From an uncultured Clostridiaceae bacterium (GTDB lineage: Bacteria > Bacillota > Clostridia > Lachnospirales > Lachnospiraceae), in contig CAMWUK010000022.1 of NCBI GenBank assembly GCA_947177415.1, positions 1 to 44,738 of the forward strand: a DNA stretch of 44,738 nt. The letters run 5' to 3'. This document shows, piece by piece, positions 16,257 through 25,034 of the stretch. The position numbers were made by a program, and so were the translations under genes. Position 1 is the first letter of the stretch, and each line of letters starts with the position of its first letter. The notes beneath the pieces were generated by a model. The model did not search any database. It was not told the origin of the DNA and saw nothing but the letters and a program-made list of their open reading frames with translations.

Positions 16257-18050
16257 ATGTTACAAATTCACAACAGAAAAACTTATAGGAGATTAAAAAA
16301 GGGACTTTTGGTATGTGCTTTAACTCTTACCATGTCAGGTGCCAGTATCTTATGTGCCGGTAATGCTTCTTATACTTATGCCCAGACCAAGGGGGTATGG
16401 AGTGAGAATACAGACCCTGACAGTTCAGACCAGTATCTTTATACCGATGCAAATGGCTGGGTATTTTCCATGGATTCTAAAACAGCAGAAACTTGTCTGC
16501 TGTTATCTGTTCCTGCAGACATAGGCAGTGAATTAATTATTCCAAGCAAAATGCGTCTGGATTCCGTAGTACGGACAGTTGAACTTTCTTATTATTTTAA
16601 AATCCCTGGAGGTATAACTAGAATTTGTCTGCCAAAGAATAGCGATTATTCACCATATTGGTTTAATTTTGATGAAGAAACCAAAAATCAAATAACAGTA
16701 TGCTACTATGAGGGAGATGATATTTCTGACTATCTTGATGATACTGGTTATAAAACGGAAATTTTAGACCCTGCTGGATCAGAGGTAATTGGAGGAGAGG
16801 AAGCAGACAACTGGACATTCGATACTACTAAGGAAAAATTCATTTATACAGATGAAAACGGACTTTCCTATTTATTAGATGACAAAGATTCCAATGTATG
16901 TGACTTGCTTTCTATTTCAGGAGATGCACAGGGGGAAATTACCATTTCAAGCAAAGTTACCATAGATGGTATCAGCAGAACCTTGGAACGAATAAACTAT
17001 GATGGATGCAAAATTCCTGCTGGTATTACAAAGGTAACATTTATGGAAAGCAGCTTTTACATTGCAGAAACTATATTTGAACAATGCAGTCCCAACTTAG
17101 TGGTTGCTTTTCCTTTAGCTGATAGTTACGGCAAATCTTCAGAATACTCTGGTGATATATATAGGTATGCCAAGGGAAAAGGACTTCAAATGGAATTTTT
17201 GAATGGAATTACAGATAAAAATGGTGTGATTTATTATATAGATGATTCATCAAAAGGGAAATTATCTGCCGGAGTATTTGGTTATACAGGAAATACTGCG
17301 GACATAACCGTTTCCTCTAAGGTAACCATAAATGGAACTTCTTATTCCGTAACTAAAATTGCAGGGTGGGCTTTTGAAAACAACAATAAATTGAAAAAAG
17401 TAACCCTTCCAAACAGTATTTCCATAATTAGTGGATATGCTTTTTGCAACTGCACCTCATTGACAACTATCAATCTGCCTTCCAAACTGGTGGACTTTAA
17501 TGGTTCAGGAGTATTTCAACGTTGTACCAGTTTAACAAGTATTAAGATACCTTCTGGTGTGAAATATTTACCGACCGAGCTATTTGAAGGATGCAAAAAG
17601 TTAAAGAAAGTCGAATTACCTAAAAAAATTTCCATAGGCGATATGGTATTTAGTGGTTGCAATGCACTTACTACGATTACCAACTTTGACAAGGTTGCTG
17701 ATATAGGAAGTGAGACATTTAACGGCTGCAAGAAACTTCCTTCTTCTCTTACATTTTCAAATATAACAGGAATTGGAAGTGGTGCATTTTATGGATGTAC
17801 TTCCTTGAAATCAGTAACCATAAACAGTAAATCCATCCGCTATTTGGGGGACAGTGCTTTTCAAGGAGCTAAAAATTTAAAAAATATTACGATAAAGGCA
17901 ACAAATCTTTCTGCTAAGAATATGGGAGCCAATATTTTTAAAGGTACCCATAAAAAACTAGTCATTAAAGTACCAGCAAAAAAGGTGAGTGCTTATAAAA
18001 AATTATTTAAAAAATATGGCAACAAAACGATTACTGTAAAAAAAATATAA
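16257..18050 (+). CDS. Secreted BspA-type leucine-rich-repeat protein
   Basis: 597 residues, exported. It has a basic start, a signal peptide (LLVCALTLTMSGASILCAG) cut near YAQTKG, two divergent N-terminal modules built alike (VWSENTDPDSSDQYLYTD and WTFDTTKEKFIYTDENG), then TpLRR/LRR_5 repeats (about 360-575; units such as AFENNNKLKKVTLPNSI and FYGCTSLKSVTI). The Lys-rich cap VPAKKVSAYKKLFKKYG is shared with the next gene. No LPXTG or other anchor is visible. AAAGGGGGA precedes the start. BspA-type repeats commonly bind host or microbial surfaces, but the ligand cannot be read from sequence. It is the first of three such genes behind the sigma/anti-sigma pair. Confidence 0.9.
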   Translation: MLQIHNRKTYRRLKKGLLVCALTLTMSGASILCAGNASYTYAQTKGVWSENTDPDSSDQYLYTDANGWVFSMDSKTAETCLLLSVPADIGSELIIPSKMRLDSVVRTVELSYYFKIPGGITRICLPKNSDYSPYWFNFDEETKNQITVCYYEGDDISDYLDDTGYKTEILDPAGSEVIGGEEADNWTFDTTKEKFIYTDENGLSYLLDDKDSNVCDLLSISGDAQGEITISSKVTIDGISRTLERINYDGCKIPAGITKVTFMESSFYIAETIFEQCSPNLVVAFPLADSYGKSSEYSGDIYRYAKGKGLQMEFLNGITDKNGVIYYIDDSSKGKLSAGVFGYTGNTADITVSSKVTINGTSYSVTKIAGWAFENNNKLKKVTLPNSISIISGYAFCNCTSLTTINLPSKLVDFNGSGVFQRCTSLTSIKIPSGVKYLPTELFEGCKKLKKVELPKKISIGDMVFSGCNALTTITNFDKVADIGSETFNGCKKLPSSLTFSNITGIGSGAFYGCTSLKSVTINSKSIRYLGDSAFQGAKNLKNITIKATNLSAKNMGANIFKGTHKKLVIKVPAKKVSAYKKLFKKYGNKTITVKKI

Positions 18051-18096
18051 CTATTCAGAATTATGAATATTTATAAAAAATATAATTAGATAAATA

Positions 18097-18166
18097 CAAA
18101 GTGGGCAAGTCCGCATCAATGCCATAAATCCCTTATTCATGGGGGCTTGCTCCATTTTGTGTGCCA
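18097..18166 (-). repeat. Fragment of family 2 element
   Basis: The reverse complement (TGGCACACAAA... to CGGACTTGCCCACTTTG) aligns with the right part of the full family 2 copies at 32926 and 44177, including the end GGGCTTGCCCACTTTG and the ATGAATGAGGGGTTA-like centre. The left half is missing. Confidence 0.7.
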
Positions 18167-18184
18167 GATATAAGTTGGATAGTA

Positions 18185-18212
18185 GTAACTGTCCGTGGTT
18201 CTGGACAGTTAC
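18185..18212. repeat. Family 1 short palindrome
   Basis: GTAACTGTCC / GGACAGTTAC arms with an 8-base centre, 29 bases upstream of the next LRR gene start and so inside its leader. Confidence 0.7.
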
Positions 18213-18241
18213 GGATAGTATATGAAAAGGGGGAAATGGGA

Positions 18242-21200
18242 ATGAAGAAAAAATTATTAGCAATTATACTTACTTTTTCCATGCTTATAACAGGAATAAA
18301 TTTGCCGGATAAAGTACAGGCAGAGGTTACATCAGAATATCTGGCAACAGGAGAGTGTGGGAACAATATTACATGGACACTAAGCTATAGCGGTCAGTTG
18401 GTTTTGAATGGAACAGGAGTAATAGAATTAACAGAAATTACTTGGAGTGACTACAAGGATGATATTAAGTCTTTAGTAATAGGAGAAGGGATCACAGAGG
18501 TTGGTATTATGACTTTTGAGAATATGAGAAATTTAAAGGAGGTTTCTTTTCCTGATACATTGACAGTCATCGGAGAAGCTGCATTCAAAAAATCAGCACT
18601 CGACACCATAAAATTTCCAGATTCCTTAAAAGAAATTGGACATGAAGCATTTCGGGAAGCTGTGAGTCCATCATCATATGGCGGATATATTTTGTTGCCT
18701 GAAGGATTGGAGAAAATTGGGGATAGAGCATTTCTTGGTTGCAGAAAGAAATTTATTTCTGTACCTAGTTCGGTAACCGAAATAGGCTGTTATACTTTTA
18801 TAGAAAACCAATCTATTCATTGCGAAAAGGGATCTTACGCAGAAAAATATGCAATTGAAAATGAAGTACCTTACGAAATTGTGGAACAGGCGGGAAAAAA
18901 AGAAGTCAAGGAACCAAAATATTTTTATAATTGTGAGATTACTTTAGAGGCAGAGGAATATTATTATGATGGAAGTGAAAAAAGACCTACTGTAACAATA
19001 ACAGACGGAAAATATACATTGGTTCAGGATGTGGATTATACAGTATCTTATGAATGTAATATTGAAGTTGGAACAGCAGTTGCTAAGATAGTGGGAATTG
19101 GAGAATATGAAGGCGAGTTTAATAAGACAAATAGAATATTTAACATTATAGCGAAACATCCGGCTTCTTCTGTAGAAAAACCGACAGGAAAACCGGAACC
19201 GGAGAATGTGGAATATCTGGAGGGAACGAAGATACCGTCACATATCACTTTGTATGTACTACAGGATGCATATCAATCTTATTTGGTGATGCCGGAGAAT
19301 TTTATGTCCGGTTATCAATTGGATTTATCGGATGCTACTGTATCTGTTGTCAGCGGGAAAAGTGTTACGGTGAATAACAGCGGATATATTTCTCCCAATG
19401 CAACTACTATGTATTGGAATGGTAATGTAGGCACAACATGGGGAAATGCAGATACAGCAGATAAGGTAACAACTTCATATGATTTCGGAGAAACCATGCT
19501 TCGGTTAAAAAAAGGAAACCAAACTTATGATATTTGTGTAAATTTAGTAGAGTACGGACGATATTATGCAGAGCATATCATGAAATTGTATTTGGAACAG
19601 AATATAGATTCTTCTATGTCTGACTATGAAAAGTTGGAGGTTATTTGTGCTTTTGTAGCAGCGTATGATTATAGTGTAAAACGTTCTGATTATCCGGGTT
19701 TAATCGTAGCAGAGGGTGGTGATTGCTGGGCGAGTACCAATGCCATTATATATATGTGCAGGCTGATAGGATTGGAAGCATATGTACGTATTGCCATAAA
19801 CGATCCGGGTGCAGGAACGGGACATAGAAATGCTGCTGTTATGATAGGTGGAGAAACATACATAGCAGAAGCAGGCTATGCACAAAAGGCACCAAGACCA
19901 TATTTTATTAAAAAAACTGTACAAGGGTGGTCATATAGTGTAAAAAGTGACAATACGGTTTCTTTGACACAATATGATGGTTTGGAACAAGATGTGATAG
20001 TACCTTGGGAAATTAACTCAAAAAGGGTTACTGCGATTGATGATAGAGCCATTTCTTATGGAATTAATTATAATAAAATTGCCAGTATAACAATACCAGA
20101 ATCTGTACAGAAAATTGGACAAGATCTGTTTTATTGGTGTGGGAAATTAAAAGAAATTAAGGTTGATGCAGAAAACCAATATTTCTCAAGCCGGGATGGC
20201 GTTTTGTTTGATAAGGTACAAGAACGGCTAATTGCTTATCCGCCTGGAAAATCGGGAGAATATATGATCCCATCTACAGTAAAAACAGTTGGTTCGTCTG
20301 CGATGAACAGTATTGATGGACTTACTTCTGTTATAGTACCGGAAAGTGTGACAGTGTTGGAAGAATGTGCATTTCAGAACTGTCTAAACTTAAAGGCTGT
20401 ATATTTTTGTGGAAATGCACCAAAATTCGGAGAAAATGTTTTTGGCAATTTGGTGGCAACGGTTTACTATCCAAAGGATGATCCTACATGGAGTGAGATA
20501 ATAAACAAAAATTATGGTGGAAGGATTACATGGAAGGCATATGTTCCGGAAGAGTTACTGATTGAGCCAATTAATAATCAGAACTACACAGGAAAATCAA
20601 TAGAGCCTCCTGTGGTTGTTCAGAGTATGGGTAAGGTATTGCAAGAGGGAACAGATTATACAGTGAATTATTCTGGTAATATAAATGCGGGAACAGCAGT
20701 TGTCACAGTAACAGGGATAGGTATGTATAGTGGAACATATTCTGTTGGATTTCAGATTACACCAAAATCAATAGAGAATATTTATGTAGAGGATATAGCA
20801 TCACAGAAATATACAGGAAAAGAGTTAACACCTCTTCCGGTTGTGAAAGACGATAATCAGGTGTTGGAGAAGGAAAAAGATTATACAATAACTTATGCAG
20901 ATAATATTAACTCAGGGGAAGCAACTCTTACCATTATTGGAACAGGTAATTATTCAGGAAAATTGACAAAAACTTTTCAAATTTATCAGGATGGGAATGT
21001 GAATGAAGGAAGTTCCGGAGAGTCCGGAGAGTCTGGAGAAAAAACAGATTCAGAAGAGAAAACAGATTCAGAAGTAATTAGGGAAGGCACATGTATAAAA
21101 ATTGGCAACTATGAATATAAGATAACCGGTAATAGCGAAGCATCACTCAAAAAGGTATTGGACAAAAATCAAAAGAATGTGACAGTTCCCAAAACAATTA

Positions 21201-21568
21201 AGTATAAAGGAAGGACATTTCGTATAACAAAGATATTAGCAAGTGCATTTAAGAGTACAAAGATAGCTTCTGTGATTGTAGGTAACAATGTGAAGACGAT
21301 TGGGAAATCTGCATTTCAAGGTTGTACCAAATTAAAAAAGGTAACAATTGGAAGTGGGGTAACGCAAATTGAAAATAATGCATTTAAGGACTGTAAATCC
21401 CTAAAGACTATCAAGGTAAAGTCAACCAAGATAAAAAAGATTGGGAATAATGCATTTAAAGGAATTAAAGCAAATGCGGTGATAAAGGTACCAAAGAAGA
21501 AACTTGCAGCATATAAAAAATTATTTAAGAACAAAGGCTTAGGGAAAAAGGTAAAGATAACAAAATGA
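18242..21568 (+). CDS. Secreted LRR protein with embedded transglutaminase-like domain
   Basis: 1108 residues, exported. Order: signal peptide (about 1-26, LLAIILTFSMLITG); LRR_5 units (about 80-200); an Ig-like module (VDYTVSYECNIEVGTAVAKIVGIGEYEG); a transglutaminase/protease-like domain (about 330-600); more LRR (about 640-760); two further Ig-like modules (GTDYTVNYSGNINAGTAV, KDYTITYADNINSGEAT); an acidic linker; and C-terminal LRR with the VPKKKLAAYKKLFK cap. In the middle domain GGDCWAST supplies the catalytic Cys and GHRNAAVMI the His of the Cys-His-Asp set. I start at 18242, with AAGGGGGAA upstream; in-frame starts back to 18161 would run through the family 1 palindrome. It may cross-link or cleave proteins, but activity is unproven. 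Confidence 0.88.
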   Translation: MKKKLLAIILTFSMLITGINLPDKVQAEVTSEYLATGECGNNITWTLSYSGQLVLNGTGVIELTEITWSDYKDDIKSLVIGEGITEVGIMTFENMRNLKEVSFPDTLTVIGEAAFKKSALDTIKFPDSLKEIGHEAFREAVSPSSYGGYILLPEGLEKIGDRAFLGCRKKFISVPSSVTEIGCYTFIENQSIHCEKGSYAEKYAIENEVPYEIVEQAGKKEVKEPKYFYNCEITLEAEEYYYDGSEKRPTVTITDGKYTLVQDVDYTVSYECNIEVGTAVAKIVGIGEYEGEFNKTNRIFNIIAKHPASSVEKPTGKPEPENVEYLEGTKIPSHITLYVLQDAYQSYLVMPENFMSGYQLDLSDATVSVVSGKSVTVNNSGYISPNATTMYWNGNVGTTWGNADTADKVTTSYDFGETMLRLKKGNQTYDICVNLVEYGRYYAEHIMKLYLEQNIDSSMSDYEKLEVICAFVAAYDYSVKRSDYPGLIVAEGGDCWASTNAIIYMCRLIGLEAYVRIAINDPGAGTGHRNAAVMIGGETYIAEAGYAQKAPRPYFIKKTVQGWSYSVKSDNTVSLTQYDGLEQDVIVPWEINSKRVTAIDDRAISYGINYNKIASITIPESVQKIGQDLFYWCGKLKEIKVDAENQYFSSRDGVLFDKVQERLIAYPPGKSGEYMIPSTVKTVGSSAMNSIDGLTSVIVPESVTVLEECAFQNCLNLKAVYFCGNAPKFGENVFGNLVATVYYPKDDPTWSEIINKNYGGRITWKAYVPEELLIEPINNQNYTGKSIEPPVVVQSMGKVLQEGTDYTVNYSGNINAGTAVVTVTGIGMYSGTYSVGFQITPKSIENIYVEDIASQKYTGKELTPLPVVKDDNQVLEKEKDYTITYADNINSGEATLTIIGTGNYSGKLTKTFQIYQDGNVNEGSSGESGESGEKTDSEEKTDSEVIREGTCIKIGNYEYKITGNSEASLKKVLDKNQKNVTVPKTIKYKGRTFRITKILASAFKSTKIASVIVGNNVKTIGKSAFQGCTKLKKVTIGSGVTQIENNAFKDCKSLKTIKVKSTKIKKIGNNAFKGIKANAVIKVPKKKLAAYKKLFKNKGLGKKVKITK

Positions 21569-21612
21569 TGTTGTTTAATTAAAAGGCAAATAAAAAGAAA
21601 GGGGAAAAATTA

Positions 21613-21883
21613 TTGGCATGGATGCTTATGCTGGTTGTGCTGCTGAGTGGAGCTGTTACAGTCAATATGGCAGTACCAAAAGAGGCAAAAGCGGCTGAAG
21701 AGAAATGCTACAGTTTTGTAGAAGGGAAAAAGGTGTAATCTAAATGGAAGTAACAAAGAAGTTCTTGCTACTGTGGATAACACAATTTGGTATGTAACAA
21801 ATGTAACAAAAACATATTATGAAGGCTATAGTAGTTCTGGAGATGGCTTGACCATTGACAAGATTATATTTGAGGAAATTTGA
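21613..21883 (+). pseudogene. Frameshifted small secreted-protein gene
   Basis: From a TTG at 21613 behind AAAGGGG the frame gives a clear signal peptide (LAWMLMLVVLLSGAV, cut near AKAAEE), then CYSFVEGKKV and a stop at 21736. One base later the reading continues (NLNGSNKEVLATVDNTIWY, then a further 25 residues) to TGA at 21881. Deleting the single T at 21736 would join the two into one open frame of about 90 residues. The expected ATG also seems lost (TATTGG). This looks like a decayed relative of the surrounding secreted proteins. Programmed frameshifting is possible but no slippery site is obvious. Confidence 0.65.
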
Positions 21884-21951
21884 AATGGAATCAATTGGAA
21901 CAGGATATAATTTTATACCAAATTGTTTTATTAGTAAAATTCCATATTTTT

Positions 21952-21976
21952 CCACTAGACATATCTTGTCTAGTGG
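21952..21976. other. Hairpin without T-tract
   Basis: CCACTAGACA/TGTCTAGTGG with a 5-base loop. Neither side is followed by a run of T, so I do not call it a terminator. The remainder (21984-22280) is gene-free and AT-rich. It holds ribosome-site-like GGAGG (22043) and AAAGGGG (near 22093), each leading only to very short frames, which suggests further decayed gene starts. Confidence 0.5.
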
Positions 21977-22284
21977 GAAAATACTATATTTCTCACTTTA
22001 TGTCGTGTTGCTTTAAGGATAAAAAGCTATACTCTTTATTATAGGAGGTACAATTAATTAAAAAAAATATTCACTGTTATTATTTTTTTAGAAAGGGGTT
22101 TTTATGAAAGATTAGAAAAACAGATGATGACTTTACTACTCAAAAAAGGTGAATTGGTCTTCTTTTTACTGTAAAGTAGGGATGTTTCCTTTTAGTAACA
22201 GTGTGGGTAGGGTTGTACATTTATTCTATTTATTAGAATTTCATTAGAAATGAGTGTAAAGTATGGAAAAAAATTCAAGAACCA

Positions 22285-22293
22285 TGATATAAT
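22285..22293 (+). promoter_or_regulatory. Extended -10 promoter for the third LRR gene
   Basis: TGATATAAT matches TGnTATAAT exactly. The -35 region is poor. It would leave a leader of about 100 bases before the start at 22401. Confidence 0.5.
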
Positions 22294-22400
22294 GCACATG
22301 CAGAGTGCGTGTCAAAGTATTATAACTGTTTGTTGTTATGATATGATAAAATGGATTATGTAAAACATTACATAAAAAAATCAATATGGAGGTTTACAAG

Positions 22401-24728
22401 ATGATGAAGAAAAGTTTAAAAAGAGCAACCGTGGCAGTAGCTGCATTATCCCTTGCAGTATCGGGGATACCAGCTACAGCATTTCCGCAGAATATGGCAA
22501 TTGTAAAGGCATCTGCGGATGATGAAATCTTTGAATCAGGGGATTTCCGATTTAAGGTAACAGGAAAAAACACACAGCTTATTCTTCTTGGGTTTACCGA
22601 GGGTGCAGCAGGAAAAGCAACACTTTCTATTCCTGCTACAGTAAATTATGATGACTATGATTTCCCTGTAGCATATATTGCAAGTGGGGCATTTAAAAAT
22701 TGTACTAATATTACTTCTATTGTATTTACAGACAAAGATGGAAATGAAAGCAAGACAACAAATCTTACCAAGATTGGAGAAAATGCCTTTGAAGGGTGTA
22801 CCGGGCTTACAACTGTAACATTGGCAGAAGGTGTTACCACATTGGGAGGTGGAACCTTTGAGAATTGTACCAATCTTACTACAGTGAATCTTCCGGCTAC
22901 GATTGCAAAGGTAGAAGGTGGTGGCGGTAATAGTCCTTTTAGTGGATGCAGCAGTTTGCAAAAGGTTAACTTTGCAGAAGGAACCACAACCATTCCTAAT
23001 GATATCTTTCATGGGTTGGACTTTTTTACAGATTCATACTTTAATATGCCTGCTACCATAACCACGATTGGAGAAGGAGCTTTTAGCAGCATGACAAAGC
23101 TGGATAAGATTACATTGCCGGAGGGTTTGCAAACCATTGGGAGGGAAGCTTTTAACGGATGCAGTTCCTTAACAGCCATCACATTTCCGAAAACACTAAC
23201 CACTTTGGGAAGTGAAAGCTTTAAGGCATGTAACCGTTTGACAGAAGTAACACTGCCAAAAACATTAACAACGGTAAAGACTAATTTAGGTGATGAGAGT
23301 CCTTTTGTGAAATGTGAAAATCTAACAAAAGTAACATTTGAAACAGGTATGGAAAAAATACCTGCATATATCCTAAATAATGCAAGCAGTGTAAAGGAAA
23401 TAACCATTCCCGAAACAGTAAAAATAATAGGGGATGAAGCTTTTGGTAAACTTACACAGCTAAAGACAATTACCTTGCCAAACAACCTGGAAAGCATTGA
23501 ACGAGGGGTATTTAGCGGATGCAGTTCCTTAACAGCCATTACCTTTCCAGAAACATTAACCACTTTAGGAAGTAGCAGTTTTAGGGCATGTAATCGTATA
23601 ACAGAGGTAAGACTACCAAAGACATTGACAACATTAAAGACTAATTTAGGTGATGATAGTCCTTTTATAGAATGTGAAAATTTGAAAAAAGTTGTCTTTG
23701 AAGAAGGTACAACAGTTATACCAGAATCTATTTTACATAATGCAGCTTATGTAGAGGAAGTTTCTATTCCTGACTCGGTAACAACAATTGGAAGAAGTGC
23801 ATTTTCAGGTTGTACAAACATATCATCAATAGCTTTACCTGCCAATTTAGAGACAATAGGAAGTGCTAGTTTTAGAGCATGTAACCGTTTGACAGAAGTA
23901 ACATTACCAAAAACATTAACAACGATAAAGACTAATTTGGGAGATGATAGTCCTTTTATAGAATGTGAAAATTTAACAAAGGTTACATTCCAAGATGGTG
24001 CAGCTATTATTCCAAGTTACATATTGAATAAAGCATCTAGTGTAAAACAGGTTGTTATTCCAAGCAGTGTTACAGTGATTCAAAAGGATGCATTTAAGAA
24101 TATTACAGAGAATATTACTATATATGGATATGTTGGTTCTTATGCAGAAACTTATGCAAAAGAAAATAATATTCCGTTTGTTTCAAGCGGAGATGCACCA
24201 ACCGTAACAGAAACACCAGTAGTATCAAATGCACCACTGGTAACAGACACACCAGCAGTAACAGGAACACCAGTGGCACCAACCCAGAATCCGGTAACAT
24301 CAACAGCACCAGCAGTGACAGGAACACCAGTGGTACCAACCCAGAATCCGGTAACACCGACAGCACCAGCAAACTCAGAAACACCAGTGACTACAAATGC
24401 ACCAGAAGCAACAGTAAAACCAACAACAGCACCAGTAAAAGAACCAAAGAAAGTTACAGTATCTTCTGTGAAGAGAAATAGTGCAAAGAAGGCAACTGTA
24501 AAATGGAAGAAGGTTTCTGATGCAGCCGGCTATCAGGTAACTTATTCTACCAAGTCTAACTTTAAGGGAGCAAAGACAAAGAATGTAGCAAAGAGTAAAA
24601 ACAGCTTTACCATTACCGGATTGAAAAAAGGTCAGGTATATTATGTAAAAGTAAGAGCGTATAAGAAAGACAGCAAAGACAAGAAGATTACTGGAGCTTA
24701 TAGTGCAGTAAAGAAGATTAAGAAATAA
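22401..24728 (+). CDS. Secreted LRR protein with Pro/Thr linker and fibronectin III-like end
   Basis: 775 residues, exported. Order: signal peptide (about 1-38, ATVAVAALSLAVSG); a long LRR_5 array (about 80-590) with units such as ENAFEGCTGLTTVTLAEGV; a Pro/Thr/Val-rich linker (about 600-685) of repeated TGTPV-type steps; and a fibronectin type III-like domain (VSSVKRNSAKKATVKWKKV, GYQVTYSTKS, GLKKGQVYYVKVRAYKK). No wall anchor is seen; the linker probably spans the wall. I start at the ATG at 22401 with GGAGG 8 bases before. Three units share strong DNA similarity, a sign of recent internal duplication. It ends directly at a family 1 palindrome. Likely a surface adhesin, ligand unknown. Confidence 0.9.
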   Translation: MMKKSLKRATVAVAALSLAVSGIPATAFPQNMAIVKASADDEIFESGDFRFKVTGKNTQLILLGFTEGAAGKATLSIPATVNYDDYDFPVAYIASGAFKNCTNITSIVFTDKDGNESKTTNLTKIGENAFEGCTGLTTVTLAEGVTTLGGGTFENCTNLTTVNLPATIAKVEGGGGNSPFSGCSSLQKVNFAEGTTTIPNDIFHGLDFFTDSYFNMPATITTIGEGAFSSMTKLDKITLPEGLQTIGREAFNGCSSLTAITFPKTLTTLGSESFKACNRLTEVTLPKTLTTVKTNLGDESPFVKCENLTKVTFETGMEKIPAYILNNASSVKEITIPETVKIIGDEAFGKLTQLKTITLPNNLESIERGVFSGCSSLTAITFPETLTTLGSSSFRACNRITEVRLPKTLTTLKTNLGDDSPFIECENLKKVVFEEGTTVIPESILHNAAYVEEVSIPDSVTTIGRSAFSGCTNISSIALPANLETIGSASFRACNRLTEVTLPKTLTTIKTNLGDDSPFIECENLTKVTFQDGAAIIPSYILNKASSVKQVVIPSSVTVIQKDAFKNITENITIYGYVGSYAETYAKENNIPFVSSGDAPTVTETPVVSNAPLVTDTPAVTGTPVAPTQNPVTSTAPAVTGTPVVPTQNPVTPTAPANSETPVTTNAPEATVKPTTAPVKEPKKVTVSSVKRNSAKKATVKWKKVSDAAGYQVTYSTKSNFKGAKTKNVAKSKNSFTITGLKKGQVYYVKVRAYKKDSKDKKITGAYSAVKKIKK
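23208..23990 (+). repeat. Three near-identical 132-bp coding repeats
   Basis: Units begin at 23208, 23568 and 23859 (spacing 360 and 291 bases). Each encodes the FKACNRLTEVTLPKTLTT-type block, then KTNLGD.SPF and ECENL.KV. Units 1 and 3 are closest. Such identity invites copy-number change by recombination. Confidence 0.85.
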
Positions 24729-24756
24729 GTAACTGTTCAGAATCATGAACAGTTAC
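24729..24756. repeat. Family 1 short palindrome at gene end
   Basis: GTAACTGTTCA/TGAACAGTTAC with a 6-base centre starts on the base after the LRR stop codon. Confidence 0.8.
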
Positions 24757-24790
24757 AGAAATAATTAAAATAAAAGAAAATTAGAAAAAG

Positions 24791-24838
24791 TCACACTCTG
24801 CAATGGAGGAATACTCAAAGGCAGGGTGTGATTTTTTT
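24791..24838 (+). terminator. Terminator of the third LRR gene
   Basis: TCACACTCTGC pairs with GCAGGGTGTGA, followed by seven T. Confidence 0.85.
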
Positions 24839-24923
24839 ATATTTTCGTTGCATTTCGAAAAAACGATTTAGTTACCATAGAAGTTAGGCATAATCTTATA
24901 TTAAACTTAAATGAATACATTTT

Positions 24924-24952
24924 TTGCCATTATACATAGAATGTAATATAAT
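24924..24952 (+). promoter_or_regulatory. Promoter of the cysteine synthase gene
   Basis: TTGCCA, 17 bases, TATAAT: near-consensus sigma-A promoter. The leader to 25034 shows no T-box or S-box that I can recognise. Confidence 0.75.
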
Positions 24953-25034
24953 AGAGATTATGAAATAAGATTTTAGGTTCTGCATCAGTAGTGGGATTCT
25001 TAAAGTGCAAATAAACAAGAAAAGAGGTCAAAAA

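Noticed and set aside
21952-21976. Rho-independent terminator
   Set aside because: Good stem but no T-run on either strand.
22536-23563. Long antisense frames opposite the third LRR gene
   Set aside because: They mirror the repetitive LRR codons, have no ribosome sites, and the sense frame has a signal peptide and domains.
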